A DNA stretch of 46,219 nucleotides from an uncultured Enterobacteriaceae bacterium (GCA_945271245.1 CALYPF010000005.1:1-46219), one strand, 5' to 3'. Shown: positions 1 to 8,970, counted from the first letter of the stretch. Made by a program: numbers and translations. Notes: generated by a model not told the origin, from the sequence alone.

Positions 1-51
1 AGACCGTTGGTGGTGACGGTAAGTGGATCACTTTTTACCCGTTGTTGACAC
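1..51. mobile_element. Terminal end of an insertion sequence (partial)
   Basis: Bases 2-51 are identical, as the reverse complement, to bases 46170-46219 at the other end of the window. The identity stops abruptly at host sequence: dppB here, aldB there. That is the pattern of one IS copy inserted in each gene. The outermost bases read TGTCAACAACGGGTAAAAAG going into the element. Ends that begin with TG and contain a motif like GTAAAAAGTGATCCAC resemble IS21-family elements, but no transposase is present in the window, so the family is only a guess. Confidence 0.75.
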
Positions 52-219
52 CATTGCCGCCAGTAGCTGAGCGTGGCGCTCGGGAGACATGCCCCGCTCG
101 CCCGCCATAATCATTACCGGGTCGCCGGGGATCATATGTACGAAGGCAAAAGTTGGTAGCGTAATACCGATAAACGTCGGAATGACGACGCCCAACCGCC
201 GAAGGATAAACTGCAACAT
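52..219 (-). pseudogene. dppB: dppB, dipeptide ABC transporter permease, 5' fragment cut by an IS
   Basis: The first 56 codons match the N-terminus of DppB, an inner-membrane permease of the dipeptide transporter DppABCDF (about 339 residues in E. coli). The start is the ATG at 217-219 (MLQFILRRLG), followed by the first membrane segment and the FVHMIPGDPV motif typical of this permease family. The homology stops at the IS boundary near base 51. The frame then reads a few codons into the IS (VSTTGKK) and terminates at 28-30. The rest of dppB and dppCDF are not in the window. The gene is either truly disrupted or the contig simply ends in the IS; in both cases the reading frame is not continuous here. 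Confidence 0.85.
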
Positions 220-381
220 ATCCCACACTCTCTGTCTTATCCCGCCGTTTCGCCGCTGCGCCAAAAGTTGGATATAACGACGCTGGCACCAATTCCGCAA
301 TTGCGGAGCAGAGCATCAGAGAGGTCATTCCGGGTTGTGGCGAACGGTTGATAGTTACCGGCGGGAAGTTATGGCTCTGTT

Positions 382-406
382 GCGCCCGCCGGATGCAGGC
401 GGGCGC
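382..406 (-). repeat. REP-like palindrome between dppA and dppB
   Basis: A perfect 9-bp stem (GCGCCCGCC / GGCGGGCGC) with the 7-base loop GGATGCA lies in the dppA-dppB intergenic space. It has the GC-rich, GCCGGATGC-containing look of enterobacterial repetitive extragenic palindromes. In this position it would protect the 3' end of dppA mRNA or attenuate read-through into dppB, favouring the binding protein over the permease. Confidence 0.7.
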
Positions 407-432
407 GCTTTCCTTTACGTGAACTGCCAGGA

Positions 433-2040
433 TTATTCGAGCGATACATTCTCAAAATTATGTTTGCCCAGCGGGTCCACAATGTAGCCTTTCACCTCTT
501 TACGCACCGGCTCATACACCGTGGAATGCGCGATGATGATTGCAGGCACCTGGTCGTGCATGACGACCTGCGCCTGTTTATAAAGCTCGATACGCTTATT
601 GTGATCTTCACTGGCGCGCGCGGGCTGGATCAGATCTTCAAACGGTTTATAGCACCAGCGTGAATAGTTGGAGCCTTCTTTCGCCGCCGCGCAGCTAAAT
701 AGCGTCGCGAAGAAGTTATCCGGATCGCCATTATCGCCGGTCCATCCCATCATCACCGTCTGATGCTCGCCGTCTTTCGCGCGTTTGAGATACTCGCCCC
801 ATTCATAGGAGACAATTTTCGCCTTCACGCCGATTTTCGCCCAGTCCGACTGAATTATCTCAGCCATACGGCGCGCATTCGGGTTATACGGACGCTGAAC
901 CGGCATAGCCCACAGATCGATAGCGAATCCCTGCGCCATTCCTGCCTCTTTCAGCAGTTGCTTAGCTTTCTCCGGATCGTAGGGATAATCTTTAATCTCG
1001 TCGTTATAGGACCACATTGTCGGCGGGATCAGGTTCTTCGCCGCCTGACCGGCGCCCTGATAAACCGCTTTAATAATGGCATCTTTATTTACCGCATAGG
1101 CCAGCGCCTGGCGCACCTTGGCATTATCCAGCGGTTTCTTTTCCACGTTAAAAGCGAGATAGCCCGCGTTCAGCCCCGGCTGTTCCATAACGGTGATATT
1201 TTTATCTTTCTTCATGCCGGCAATGTCCGCAGGGTTAGGATACGGCATGACCTGACACTCATTCTTTTGCAGTTTTGCATAACGCACGGAGGCATCCGGC
1301 GTGATGGAAAACACCAGCCGGTCGATTTTTGGCTTCTCACCCCAGTAACCGTCGAACGCTTTGTACAGAATACGTGAATCTTTCTGGTACTTAACGAGCT
1401 GGAACGGGCCGGTACCAATAGGATTTAAATCGACTTTTTCAGGCGTGCCGGCTTTGAGCATATTATCGGCATACTCTTTAGAGAGAATTGACGCAAAGTC
1501 CATCGCCAAATCCGCCAGGAACGGGGCTTCCGGGCGTGTGAGCGTTATCTGAACGGTGTTATCGTCCACTTTTTTCACATCTTTAATCAGCGCGGGAAAG
1601 CCCATTCCCTCAAAATACTCATAGTTCCCGCCGGAAACGTCGTGATACGGGTTCTTTTTGTCGCGCTGACGATCGAAGGTAAATACCACGTCATCGGCGT
1701 TGAAATCGCGTTTTGGCTCAAAATCGCGATTGGTATGCCACTTAACCCCTTTACGCAGGTGAAAGGTATACGTTTTCCCGTCTTCACTCACATCCCATTT
1801 TTCCGCCAGGCCGGGAATAACTTCAGTGGTGCCTAATTTGAATTGCACCAGGCGGTTATAAACGGGCACCGAACTGGCATCGTAGGTGGTACCGGAGGTG
1901 AATAGCTGGGGGTTGAAGCCTTCTGGCGAGCCTTCAGAACAGTAAACCAACGTTTTGGCCTGCACGCCGGCGGCAACGGAAAGCGCCGCCAGGCTTAGAG
2001 CAAGCTTTACAATCCCTGATGGTTTGAAGGAAATCATCAT
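433..2040 (-). CDS. dppA: DppA, periplasmic dipeptide-binding protein
   Basis: A 535-residue protein, the same length as E. coli DppA and nearly colinear with it. It is the periplasmic solute receptor (SBP family 5) that delivers di- and tripeptides, and in E. coli also haem and delta-aminolevulinate, to the DppBCDF permease. A Sec signal peptide covers residues 1-28 (hydrophobic stretch LALSLAALSVAAG, cleavage after VQA). The family motifs YCSEGSPEGFNPQLFTSGTT at the start of the mature protein and NPIGTGPFQL in the middle are intact. Two ATG codons stand in tandem at the start; the first is used here. A CTGGAG ribosome site lies 7-12 bases upstream. dppB follows after about 210 bases containing a palindrome but is cut by an IS, so this gene may now be a receptor without its own permease. 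Confidence 0.97.
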   Translation of the reverse strand: MMISFKPSGIVKLALSLAALSVAAGVQAKTLVYCSEGSPEGFNPQLFTSGTTYDASSVPVYNRLVQFKLGTTEVIPGLAEKWDVSEDGKTYTFHLRKGVKWHTNRDFEPKRDFNADDVVFTFDRQRDKKNPYHDVSGGNYEYFEGMGFPALIKDVKKVDDNTVQITLTRPEAPFLADLAMDFASILSKEYADNMLKAGTPEKVDLNPIGTGPFQLVKYQKDSRILYKAFDGYWGEKPKIDRLVFSITPDASVRYAKLQKNECQVMPYPNPADIAGMKKDKNITVMEQPGLNAGYLAFNVEKKPLDNAKVRQALAYAVNKDAIIKAVYQGAGQAAKNLIPPTMWSYNDEIKDYPYDPEKAKQLLKEAGMAQGFAIDLWAMPVQRPYNPNARRMAEIIQSDWAKIGVKAKIVSYEWGEYLKRAKDGEHQTVMMGWTGDNGDPDNFFATLFSCAAAKEGSNYSRWCYKPFEDLIQPARASEDHNKRIELYKQAQVVMHDQVPAIIIAHSTVYEPVRKEVKGYIVDPLGKHNFENVSLE

Positions 2041-2047
2041 TATTCTG

Positions 2048-2070
2048 CTCCAGTGTGTGATGTGTTATCG
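2048..2070 (-). promoter_or_regulatory. dppA leader: ribosome site and CA-rich tract (likely GcvB sRNA target)
   Basis: On the minus strand the dppA leader reads CGATAACACATCACACACTG and continues into the CTGGAG ribosome site. In E. coli and Salmonella the GU-rich region of the small RNA GcvB pairs with such CA-rich sequence over the dppA start region and represses translation. The tract is seen; the regulation is transferred from those species. Confidence 0.55.
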
Positions 2071-2831
2071 AAAGCGCGGGCTTTTTTATTGTGTATCCGG
2101 CCCATCGGCTGCGCCCTGAAGCGCAGTAGAAGCAGTAAAGTAGCGCAGGAATGGCATCCTCCTGCGCGGCCCTTTCATTGCTTCGCTCTACAATCTGTCA
2201 ACCGGGAGAGAAAAGGTCAATATTGTTAATAATATTTTGCTGAATTTGTGATTATAGGTAAATAAAATTTAAAAAAGAGGATACAAAAAATGCCGGAACA
2301 GAAATTTATGCTATACAAGATAGCCCAGCATAATCCTCTGGTAATTACGTAGAAGTTACGATAAACGTTGGTTAATCGATTGCGCTTTTTTTAGACACTC
2401 GAGTACGTATTAAGGCTTCTCTCAAACGGATATTTGTACAGGCTGAGGTAAGCCACAAAGAAAATGATGTACACCGGCAAAGCAGCGCCGTTTATCCGAG
2501 AGAATAAAGCAATAAGAGGCAGTAATGAATGCTACTTACTCTATGCAAATTATGTTCGCGGGGAAGATATCTAGCGCTGCGCTTTATTTCACCGAGTTCC
2601 TTTACGCACCACCGTCACTATTTACTTTCGCTGCGCCCGCTTATTAGCACATGAAAATAGCAGCGAACCGCTGCCTTTTATCCGCCATTACATTAGGCGA
2701 GGAAATAACCGCCAATAGCAAAGATGCAAAAATGATCCATAGCGCAAAGGCAGCCGCGACCGTATGAAGGCATACCCGACCTGGCTCACCAGCGGGCTAA
2801 ACGACCGCCGGATATCGCCAAATACGAGGCG
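2071..2831. other. Gene-free stretch between dppA and proK
   Basis: About 760 bases without an intact gene, clearly longer than I recall for the dppA-proK spacer of E. coli. The dppA promoter must lie in the first 200 bases, which include an AT-rich section at 2215-2290. The rest contains the two degraded membrane-protein fragments listed separately. I see no RNA gene or intact mobile element. Confidence 0.6.
2391..2531 (-). pseudogene. Degraded fragment of a membrane protein, possibly an acyltransferase C-terminus
   Basis: Between dppA and proK a minus-strand frame without a start codon reads 46 residues, beginning HSLLPLIALFSRING, with a hydrophobic core (ALPVYIIFFVAYLSL) and ending at TAA 2391-2393. 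The pattern of a last membrane helix followed by YKYPFERS recalls the C-terminus of acyltransferase-3 proteins (YRxxExPF). The part upstream is interrupted by stops. I read it as the decayed end of a lost gene; the family assignment is weak. Confidence 0.3.
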
Positions 2832-2832
2832 A
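2644..2832 (-). pseudogene. Degraded transporter-like fragment in two frames
   Basis: On the minus strand the bases just downstream of the proK terminator read RLVFGDIRRSFSPLVSQVGY in one frame. Near position 2760 the sense continues in another frame as VAAAFALWIIFASLLLAVIS and ends at TAA 2644-2646. A charged loop followed by a hydrophobic helix resembles the C-terminal region of a multi-pass transporter after a frameshift. No initiation region is left. No family can be assigned with confidence. Confidence 0.3.
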
Positions 2833-2861
2833 AAAAAAACCGCATCGGTAAAGGATGCGGT
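2832..2861 (-). terminator. Rho-independent terminator of proK
   Basis: The minus strand reads ACCGCATC, a 7-base loop, GATGCGGT and a run of eight T. This perfect 8-bp stem with a T-tract lies 46 bases after the CCA end of tRNA-Pro and terminates its transcript. Confidence 0.9.
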
Positions 2862-2907
2862 CTGATTTGCTTTTCTGATCTGAACCTGGTCAAATCATAC
2901 TAAAATT

Positions 2908-2984
<77 letters not shown>

Positions 2985-3077
2985 AATTGCGGGGCGCATA
3001 TTACTGCCACCCTGCGGTAACGTCAATCCTTTCTTGCCAAAAGCCCGGCGATCGGGTGAAAACCCGACGGCGCTAAT

Positions 3078-4754
3078 TTACCGCTTCCCGGCGGCAGGAT
3101 TATGGCACCAGTTGTTACTCTCATTAATACCGCCGTCCGGCGACGTATAGCCAAGACATCCTAAAACGGTGTCGTAAAGCTCTACCTGGCGGTGCGTCAC
3201 TTTTTTACGCGCCTGGGATTGCATATAGGCGAACGCTTTTGCATGCGCAGGCTCTTCCAGATACTTATCCGATGCCCAGACCAGCAGCGGTACGCGGAAT
3301 TGTTCCGGCGGTGCCATCTGGCGAGGTGTACCGTGCAGGCGGTCGTGTTCATTAATAGATTCACCGTGATCGGCCGCGTAGAAAACAATCGCTTTCTTAT
3401 CCCGCAATTGGTCGATGGTCTTATCAATAAAGGAATCGACGTACAGCACCGTATTGTCAAACGAATTGATTAACTGCTCCCGGCTGCACTCTTTATCCAC
3501 GCTGACGCACTCCGGCTGCCATTTCGCATAATCACGGGTATAGCGCTGAACGTACGAAAAGTGGGAGCCTTTGGTGTGCATAATCACCAAATGCTTGCCC
3601 TGAGGATGCGCGGCCAGCGAGTCGCGAAACTCTTCCAGCAACAGCATATCATCCACGCGTTTTCCCTGGTGCCGCGCGCCAATAGTTTCCCGATAGCCGA
3701 TATTGTCCGCCATCGTATTACTGTAAAACCACAGCTCGCTTTGCATCGCGAATAGGTCGCTACTGAAACCCAATTGCTTCAGTACAGCAAAGACATTCTG
3801 TTCCAACAGAGTGCGCTGGGGGTTATCTTTAGCCCCGCCTTCGCGAACAAACATACAGCGCAGTGAAAGTTTGGTTGCGGTATCGCAAGACTCACCGCGA
3901 GATGCCACCAGATTTTTCTCCTGAGACAATTTCGGCGTGGTATTACGCTGATAGCCAAACAGCCCCATATGGTCCCAGCGCGTGGTCTCACCAATGATAA
4001 ACACCACGTAGGTGTCATCTAAATCTTGAGGGGCGACATAAGTGAATTTTTTAACAGGATTAATCAGTGAACGATTATCAGAAGATTCATCGACCTGTGC
4101 CCAGGCATAAAGCCCCAGCGCAGCAACCCAATTTGAAGGCAAATAAGAGTTCGCCACTACGCCGCCATAGCTTGGCATATCGACGATAGCGTGTTTTTCA
4201 GCCTGCTTCATCTGCTTATCCATCACGCGCAGCGGCACCCAAACCAGCAGGCCGGCCAAAGCCAGCACCGCGAGATTGCGCAAACGCATGCCCGGCGTGC
4301 GTAGCTGGCGCAGCAGGGTATAGCAGCAATTATTACTCCAGATAAGCAGCAGCGGCAGTGCGCTCACCGCAACCATCCAAATAATAAAATTACGTCCGAT
4401 AACTTCTTTGGAGAGATCGATATCCGTAGTCATGACCGAGGCGATAATGCCGTAGCCTATCACCACATTCAGGAAGGTCATGTAATAGCTGGCGCCTACC
4501 GAACACAGCACGATAAACGAAGCCAGTATTTGCCATAACCGACGCCCCAGCAAAGAAATCAGCCGGAATAAAAAGAAGGTAACCAGTACCGTCGCCGTTA
4601 GTTCCACTACGGCAGCAAGGATCATCCATGGGCTGAAATGGCTGAAGAAGGCCTCAAAACGCCTGTAAAATATGGCGGCGTTAAGAAATAAGCCAATATA
4701 GATAGCGAGTAGAAAGCAAAGCTTCTGCTGCGTTATCGTCTTTATGTATTTCAT
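3078..4754 (-). CDS. eptB: EptB, Kdo phosphoethanolamine transferase
   Basis: A 558-residue inner-membrane enzyme (E. coli EptB 563) that transfers phosphoethanolamine from phosphatidylethanolamine to the outer Kdo sugar of lipopolysaccharide on the periplasmic side. Residues 1-175 hold five membrane helices. The periplasmic alkaline-phosphatase-fold domain follows, with the zinc ligand region IIGETTR (Glu near 256), the nucleophile motif SCDTATK (Thr near 292) and the metal-binding AADHGES near residue 465. The start ATG is preceded by GGGG. The neighbourhood proK-eptB is as in E. coli, where the gene depends on sigma-E and is controlled by the sRNAs MgrR and ArcZ; I did not identify those sites here. 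The gene appears intact. Confidence 0.96.
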   Translation of the reverse strand: MKYIKTITQQKLCFLLAIYIGLFLNAAIFYRRFEAFFSHFSPWMILAAVVELTATVLVTFFLFRLISLLGRRLWQILASFIVLCSVGASYYMTFLNVVIGYGIIASVMTTDIDLSKEVIGRNFIIWMVAVSALPLLLIWSNNCCYTLLRQLRTPGMRLRNLAVLALAGLLVWVPLRVMDKQMKQAEKHAIVDMPSYGGVVANSYLPSNWVAALGLYAWAQVDESSDNRSLINPVKKFTYVAPQDLDDTYVVFIIGETTRWDHMGLFGYQRNTTPKLSQEKNLVASRGESCDTATKLSLRCMFVREGGAKDNPQRTLLEQNVFAVLKQLGFSSDLFAMQSELWFYSNTMADNIGYRETIGARHQGKRVDDMLLLEEFRDSLAAHPQGKHLVIMHTKGSHFSYVQRYTRDYAKWQPECVSVDKECSREQLINSFDNTVLYVDSFIDKTIDQLRDKKAIVFYAADHGESINEHDRLHGTPRQMAPPEQFRVPLLVWASDKYLEEPAHAKAFAYMQSQARKKVTHRQVELYDTVLGCLGYTSPDGGINESNNWCHNPAAGKR

Positions 4755-5031
4755 GCAAAAGCCCCGGAAAAGAAAAAGCGAAAGTAAAGCAACTCTCAGA
4801 CCTCATAATCTGAATCAGGTTCGCTGCCGGGGAGAAAAAACCGAAAAAAGATAATCCTTAAGCTCACTGAATACGCTGCCAACACTAAATAAGCTTCCGA
4901 GGTATTCATATCGCACGCGCATTATTTAAATGGTCCTTCCATCTTTCTTATAGCAGGCAATAAAAAGATAGACGCCACAAAGCGGTTATGGGAAAAGAAA
5001 CATTATCTTAAAACAGTGGCATAAATAACCA

Positions 5032-5625
5032 ATGCAAACTCTGGAACAACGTGCCCGCAGCTATGCTCAGGCCGCTCATGCGGCCCGACATCAGCGCCGT
5101 AAATACACTAACGAGCCGTATATCGTGCACCCTGCCGCCGTTGTAGAACTGGTGCGTAGTGTGTCTGAGGGTGATGAGACAATGCTGGCCGCAGCCTGGC
5201 TGCACGACACGGTAGAAGATACGCAAAGCACGCTGGCAGACATCACGGCCCGCTTTGGGCCAGAGGTTGCTAGCCTGGTAGCAATGATAACGAATCCTTC
5301 CTTCCCCGAGGCGCTTAACCGCACGCAGCGTAAGGCATTTACTTTTGCCCATACGGCCAGAGCGAATGCTCGGGCGCAAACAATAAAGCTTGCCGATATT
5401 ATTGATAACACCCGGGGAATCATTCGCTACGATCCTGATTTTGCGCGCCTTTACTTACTTGAGAAACGGCTTCAACTGGCGGGTTTAACACAGGGGAACA
5501 AAGAATTAAGGGAACAGGCTAACTTCATTATTGAAAGCGGTATTGCCCGGTTAATGCAGCCGCCGTATAACGTCACGGCGGCCTGGTTTATCCAAAAAGC
5601 GCAGGCCTATCAGCCTCAGGCGTGA
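5032..5625 (+). CDS. Small alarmone hydrolase-like HD-domain protein (SpoT/MESH1 type)
   Basis: A 197-residue protein that is only an HD phosphohydrolase domain, without the synthetase and regulatory domains of RelA/SpoT. The conserved metal and catalytic sites of the (p)ppGpp hydrolases are visible: PYIVHP (His33), HDTVEDT (His58, Asp59, Glu62, Asp63) and KLADIIDNTR (Asp122, Asn126), against KLADRLHNMR in SpoT. It likely removes the 3'-pyrophosphate of ppGpp in the cytoplasm. Members of this family can also act on NADPH, and the altered last motif could mean a different substrate. It stands alone between eptB and yhjX, convergent with yhjX and overlapping its end by 10 bases. E. coli has no gene here. 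The Shine-Dalgarno sequence before the chosen ATG is weak. Confidence 0.8.
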   Translation: MQTLEQRARSYAQAAHAARHQRRKYTNEPYIVHPAAVVELVRSVSEGDETMLAAAWLHDTVEDTQSTLADITARFGPEVASLVAMITNPSFPEALNRTQRKAFTFAHTARANARAQTIKLADIIDNTRGIIRYDPDFARLYLLEKRLQLAGLTQGNKELREQANFIIESGIARLMQPPYNVTAAWFIQKAQAYQPQA

Positions 5626-6821
5626 GCCGCATTTAGCCGCTCATTTCGCGCAGGCTGGCGAATCGTGGTAGAAAACGCCAGGGAGACTACAAGCAGCACA
5701 AAGATAACGCAGAAGGTCACATAAAATCCGCCAAACAGAGAGGCGATAATTGACCCGCAGATGCTGCCAATACCAAAGCCGAGATAGATAACGCCGTAAT
5801 TCTTCGCCAGGTTATTTAACCCGAAGAACTCACTTACCAGCGACGGGTAGACGGTGATAGTCCCGCCAAAATTAAAGGCCACGCAGGCAATAGCGGCAAA
5901 GAAGGTCACGGCGTTAAGCGGTGCAAATAGCAGGGCGGCCATTCCGACTAAAGAGATAACCTGGCCCAGCGTAATCACACGGATACGCGCGATTTTATCC
6001 GACAGGATACCCAGCACCAGGCGCCCGCCCAAGTTTGCGACGGCGATAACGGTGACCGCATTTGCCGCAGAAAGCGCATCCAGATGTACCATACCCTGAG
6101 CAATATCTTTCGCTACACCAATCACATACAAACCGCTCATACACGCCGTCAGGAACATTACCGCCAGCATCCAATATTGCGGTTTACGCATGGATTCCGC
6201 CAGCGTGAAGTCCTGTGCGGTCTTGCCGTTCGCGGTGATTTCTTTTTGCAGCGGCGCATCGCGCATCAGACTGGCACCCAGCAGTACCATGCCCATCGCC
6301 AGCGCACCCCAGATAATGAATGTTTTTTCCAGGCCGTAGCTGGCCAGAAGCTGAGTATCAATAAATTTAAAACCGAGGCTGCCTAACCCATATGCACCAA
6401 TAGCGAATGCGGAGATAAGCCCTTTACGCTCCGGAAACCACTTCACGCAGTTCGACAGCGTGAGCAAATAACCGGCGCCGTCGGCCAGGCCAACCAGAAT
6501 GCCTGCGCTGAACCACAGCATCAATAAATTATGGGACCAGGAGGTCATCACCAGACCAAAGCCCAGCAGTAGCCCGGAAGCCATTGTCACTTTACGAACG
6601 CCAAAGCGCTCCTGTAATTTTCCGGCAACGGAAGAAGAGATTGCCAGCCCAAGGCTCAACAAACCAAATGAAAAAGCGACCTGACTTATTGATTCACCCA
6701 GCTTCTGGGCCAAAGCGCCGTTAAACAGGCTCCAGGTATAGACTGAGCCCAATGCGAACTGCGTAATAACGGTTCCGACAAGAGTTAACCAGCGGGTGCG
6801 GTTATAAAGTGCCGTATTCAT
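5616..6821 (-). CDS. yhjX: YhjX, major facilitator transporter induced by pyruvate
   Basis: A 401-residue MFS protein of the oxalate/formate antiporter-like group with 12 membrane helices. It is almost colinear with E. coli YhjX (402 residues), including TLVGTVITQFALGSVYTWSL at the start and NCVKWFPERKGL in the middle loop. An upstream in-frame extension to 7019 is possible but I reject it: the ATG at 6819-6821 has a good GGAAGGA ribosome site and aligns with the E. coli N-terminus. In E. coli the gene is the main target of the pyruvate-sensing system BtsSR/YpdAB; the matching operator is listed separately. The substrate is not firmly known, and pyruvate-related transport is suspected. Confidence 0.95.
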   Translation of the reverse strand: MNTALYNRTRWLTLVGTVITQFALGSVYTWSLFNGALAQKLGESISQVAFSFGLLSLGLAISSSVAGKLQERFGVRKVTMASGLLLGFGLVMTSWSHNLLMLWFSAGILVGLADGAGYLLTLSNCVKWFPERKGLISAFAIGAYGLGSLGFKFIDTQLLASYGLEKTFIIWGALAMGMVLLGASLMRDAPLQKEITANGKTAQDFTLAESMRKPQYWMLAVMFLTACMSGLYVIGVAKDIAQGMVHLDALSAANAVTVIAVANLGGRLVLGILSDKIARIRVITLGQVISLVGMAALLFAPLNAVTFFAAIACVAFNFGGTITVYPSLVSEFFGLNNLAKNYGVIYLGFGIGSICGSIIASLFGGFYVTFCVIFVLLVVSLAFSTTIRQPARNERLNAAHA

Positions 6822-6919
6822 GGTGTGGTCCTTCCAAAGAGAAATACTATCTGCGGATGAACATACTGGAAACTCGGGTTCTGAAGGGGAAAAATGGAAT
6901 GAATAGCGCGTAACGGGGA

Positions 6920-6950
6920 ATGAAATGCCATAAATCAGGCATGAACGGCA
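6920..6950 (-). promoter_or_regulatory. YpdB operator (direct repeat) upstream of yhjX
   Basis: The published YpdB target in E. coli is two GGCATTTCAT boxes separated by 11 bases, upstream of yhjX. On the minus strand here 6920-6929 is exactly GGCATTTCAT. After an 11-base spacer 6941-6950 is TGCCGTTCAT, 7 of 10 matching. The boxes lie about 100 bases upstream of the yhjX start. Motif and spacing are seen; function is inferred from E. coli. Confidence 0.75.
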
Positions 6951-7536
6951 GCGGCGCCTTATGGAGTGAGAAAAAATACGCCGGAACAGACGCGCTTTAC
7001 AGTACGAGAGGGAAATCAACTATAGAGTTGGACCCTACCGTACCAGCAAGCCTGAACCGACGTCAATATTGCAGTGCCTTCTCAATTTAATTACTGCTTT
7101 TTTTATCAATGCGTAATTAATTTACGCCCTGTGCCAGGCAGAATGCCTTTATTCACGACTCAGTGATTAAAATCATCTAGCCGTGAGAATAACCGTCAGG
7201 CATTCCTATTGCCCTGTGTCACGGTTACCTAAGTTGCTCAACCGTTCCCTGGCAGGGATAATATTACCGTAGCGCCGTTATCTTTATCTCATGGCAAAGC
7301 GCATATCAATAAATTCAGCGCTATTCGGCGTTTACATTGCGAATAAAATAATCTAGCGGGATAACCGTTAAGTGGTTTAAACACGCTGTCAGCTTACGCA
7401 CGGGAAATAACTATTTTCCATGCGCTGCATGGGCTAACAAATAAATATTCCTAAAAACGAAATATCGACCTAAATAGATTCACAGGGAAAATGTCTATTA
7501 CCCGTGCCTATAACACTTCAGTGAATAAAAATTATC
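6951..7536. other. Non-coding stretch upstream of yhjX
   Basis: About 590 bases without a credible gene between the YpdB boxes and the autotransporter terminator. It contains two similar segments, AATCATCTAGCCGTGAGAAT followed by AACCGT (7171-7196) and AATAATCTAGCGGGATAACC followed by GT (7347-7368). They lie in the same direction and could be binding sites or an old duplication. Confidence 0.4.
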
Positions 7537-7568
7537 ACGTTGCTATCTGTGTATAAAGATAGCAACGT
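7537..7568 (-). terminator. Terminator-like hairpin after the trimeric autotransporter gene
   Basis: A perfect 11-bp inverted repeat (ACGTTGCTATC / GATAGCAACGT) with a 10-base loop lies 8 bases after the stop codon of the autotransporter gene. On the minus strand it is followed by GATAATTTTTATT, a late T-tract. It probably ends the transcript. Confidence 0.7.
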
Positions 7569-7575
7569 ACCGTGT

Positions 7576-8970
7576 TTACCAGCCAATCGCAAAGCCGGCG
7601 GCAATACCAACGCTTTGCTGGGAATCCCAGGAAGTATTCAGTTTAATCACGGCATTTTCTGCCGCTCTTACACCGACGCCAGCGGCAATCGCACCCTGTT
7701 CGCGGTAGCCGGAGGCTGCCATTCCCAAACTGAAGTCATGACCCGGCACTAATGGAATGGCGGTCATCGCCATCGCGCCAGCAATACCGGCTTCCGCCCG
7801 GCGCTGATTACGATTGATTTTTTTATCCAGCTTATTGATATTGCGTCCCCATTCGGCAAATTTGCTGTCGGTATATTCATTTGCCCGGGTCAGCGTCTCG
7901 CGGTCACCTGCGCGACTATAATCCTGCGATTTTTTTAACGTTTCCTCGTCGCCTTTTTTGCGCGCGTTTGCTTCTTTCCCAACTTCCTGATCGGTATAGC
8001 GATTCGCTTCATCCAGCAACCCGTCCGTCAGACCATCAACCCGAGAGTCGGTATAGCGATTCGCTTCATCCAGCGTTTCAGATGATTTTTGATCGGTATA
8101 ATTATTGGAAATATTAATCGCGTCGTTAACGCGCACATCCGTGTAATTATTCGCCTGGTTTAGCGTTTCCGTAGCGCGCTTATCAGTGTACGAGTTTGCA
8201 GCGTCCAGCGTGTCCTGATCGCCTTTTTTCATCTGGGCGACATTGACGCCGTCTGTATCTGCGGTACCCTCTGCCACATTAGTGATTTGGCGCTCATTGC
8301 CTGCCGCCCCTACTGAAACGCTGCTGTCGCGGTCGGCAACTGAATTATCGCCTAACGCCGTCGCATTATTGCCTGACGCCTGTGAGTTGTAACCCAACGC
8401 CGTAGAGTGATCGCCGGTAGCGTGAGAGTTAAAACCAATGGACACGGAGTGATAGCCGCCGGAAACGGCCCGGCTACCCAATGCCGTACTGGAATCACCC
8501 AGCGCATCGGACAGGCGCCCCAGTGCCACGCCGCCATCGCTGGAGTGCGCCTCGCTGCCGATCGCCGTACCGCCGGTAGTCGTATCGGCCTGATACCCTA
8601 TTGCAACGCCTTGCCCTGCTGCGCAGGCGGCATCACCTACCGCGACCCCCCTCGAGTCCGCGCAGCTTTCGGTTCCTAACGCTACTGCGCTTTTTGTCGC
8701 CCGTGAATCCAGCCCTACCGCAAGGGAACGATCGCTGGCCTTGGCGCGGATACCGATAGCGGTCCCACGGCTGCCGCTAACTGACGCACCGTCGCCCCAC
8801 TCCATGATCAAGTCATAGGTTGGCAATGTCGCGGCCTCTTTTTCTTCCGTTGCGGGTTTATTCTTTGTAAGGAAGGGTTTTGGCGTCGCCAACGCCTCGG
8901 TTGCCGCCGAAGCATTGGCTGTGAATGCGGTAATGGCCACCATCGCTAACGCTGAAAGCGTAAACTTCAT
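7576..8970 (-). CDS. YadA-type trimeric autotransporter adhesin
   Basis: A 464-residue surface adhesin of the type Vc secretion family. The signal peptide ends at NASA, residue 22. The head (about 60-215) is built of 14-15 residue repeats around AxG, such as AIGSEAHSSDGGVALG, the left-handed beta-roll of YadA and Hia heads. A neck of the ITNVAEGTADTDGVNVAQM type follows. The stalk is a coiled coil with six YTD repeats (NSYTDK to NEYTDS) and the last 70 residues form the YadA anchor (AGIAGAMAMTAIPLVPG to FAIGW). Three chains form one outer-membrane barrel that exports the passenger. The start ATG follows GGAGAG. It is short for the family, a compact adhesin. It lies at the downstream end of the adhesion island, where E. 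coli has the unrelated autotransporter yhjY. The ligand is unknown. Confidence 0.93.
   Translation of the reverse strand: MKFTLSALAMVAITAFTANASAATEALATPKPFLTKNKPATEEKEAATLPTYDLIMEWGDGASVSGSRGTAIGIRAKASDRSLAVGLDSRATKSAVALGTESCADSRGVAVGDAACAAGQGVAIGYQADTTTGGTAIGSEAHSSDGGVALGRLSDALGDSSTALGSRAVSGGYHSVSIGFNSHATGDHSTALGYNSQASGNNATALGDNSVADRDSSVSVGAAGNERQITNVAEGTADTDGVNVAQMKKGDQDTLDAANSYTDKRATETLNQANNYTDVRVNDAINISNNYTDQKSSETLDEANRYTDSRVDGLTDGLLDEANRYTDQEVGKEANARKKGDEETLKKSQDYSRAGDRETLTRANEYTDSKFAEWGRNINKLDKKINRNQRRAEAGIAGAMAMTAIPLVPGHDFSLGMAASGYREQGAIAAGVGVRAAENAVIKLNTSWDSQQSVGIAAGFAIGW

Noticed and set aside
763..1377. 204-codon open frame antisense to dppA
   Set aside because: It lies wholly inside the well-conserved dppA on the opposite strand, has no ribosome site and its composition is that of a reverse-complement shadow.
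5008..5423. Open frames antisense to the alarmone hydrolase gene
   Set aside because: The plus-strand gene has all catalytic motifs of its family; the antisense frames show none.
6822..7019. N-terminal extension of yhjX
   Set aside because: The frame is open, but the extension runs through the YpdB boxes and leader, and the ATG at 6821 has the ribosome site and matches E. coli.
7576..8970. Internal repeats considered as a CRISPR-like or tandem DNA array
   Set aside because: The periodicity is that of head and stalk repeats of a trimeric autotransporter at the protein level; the DNA copies are not uniform and there are no spacers.
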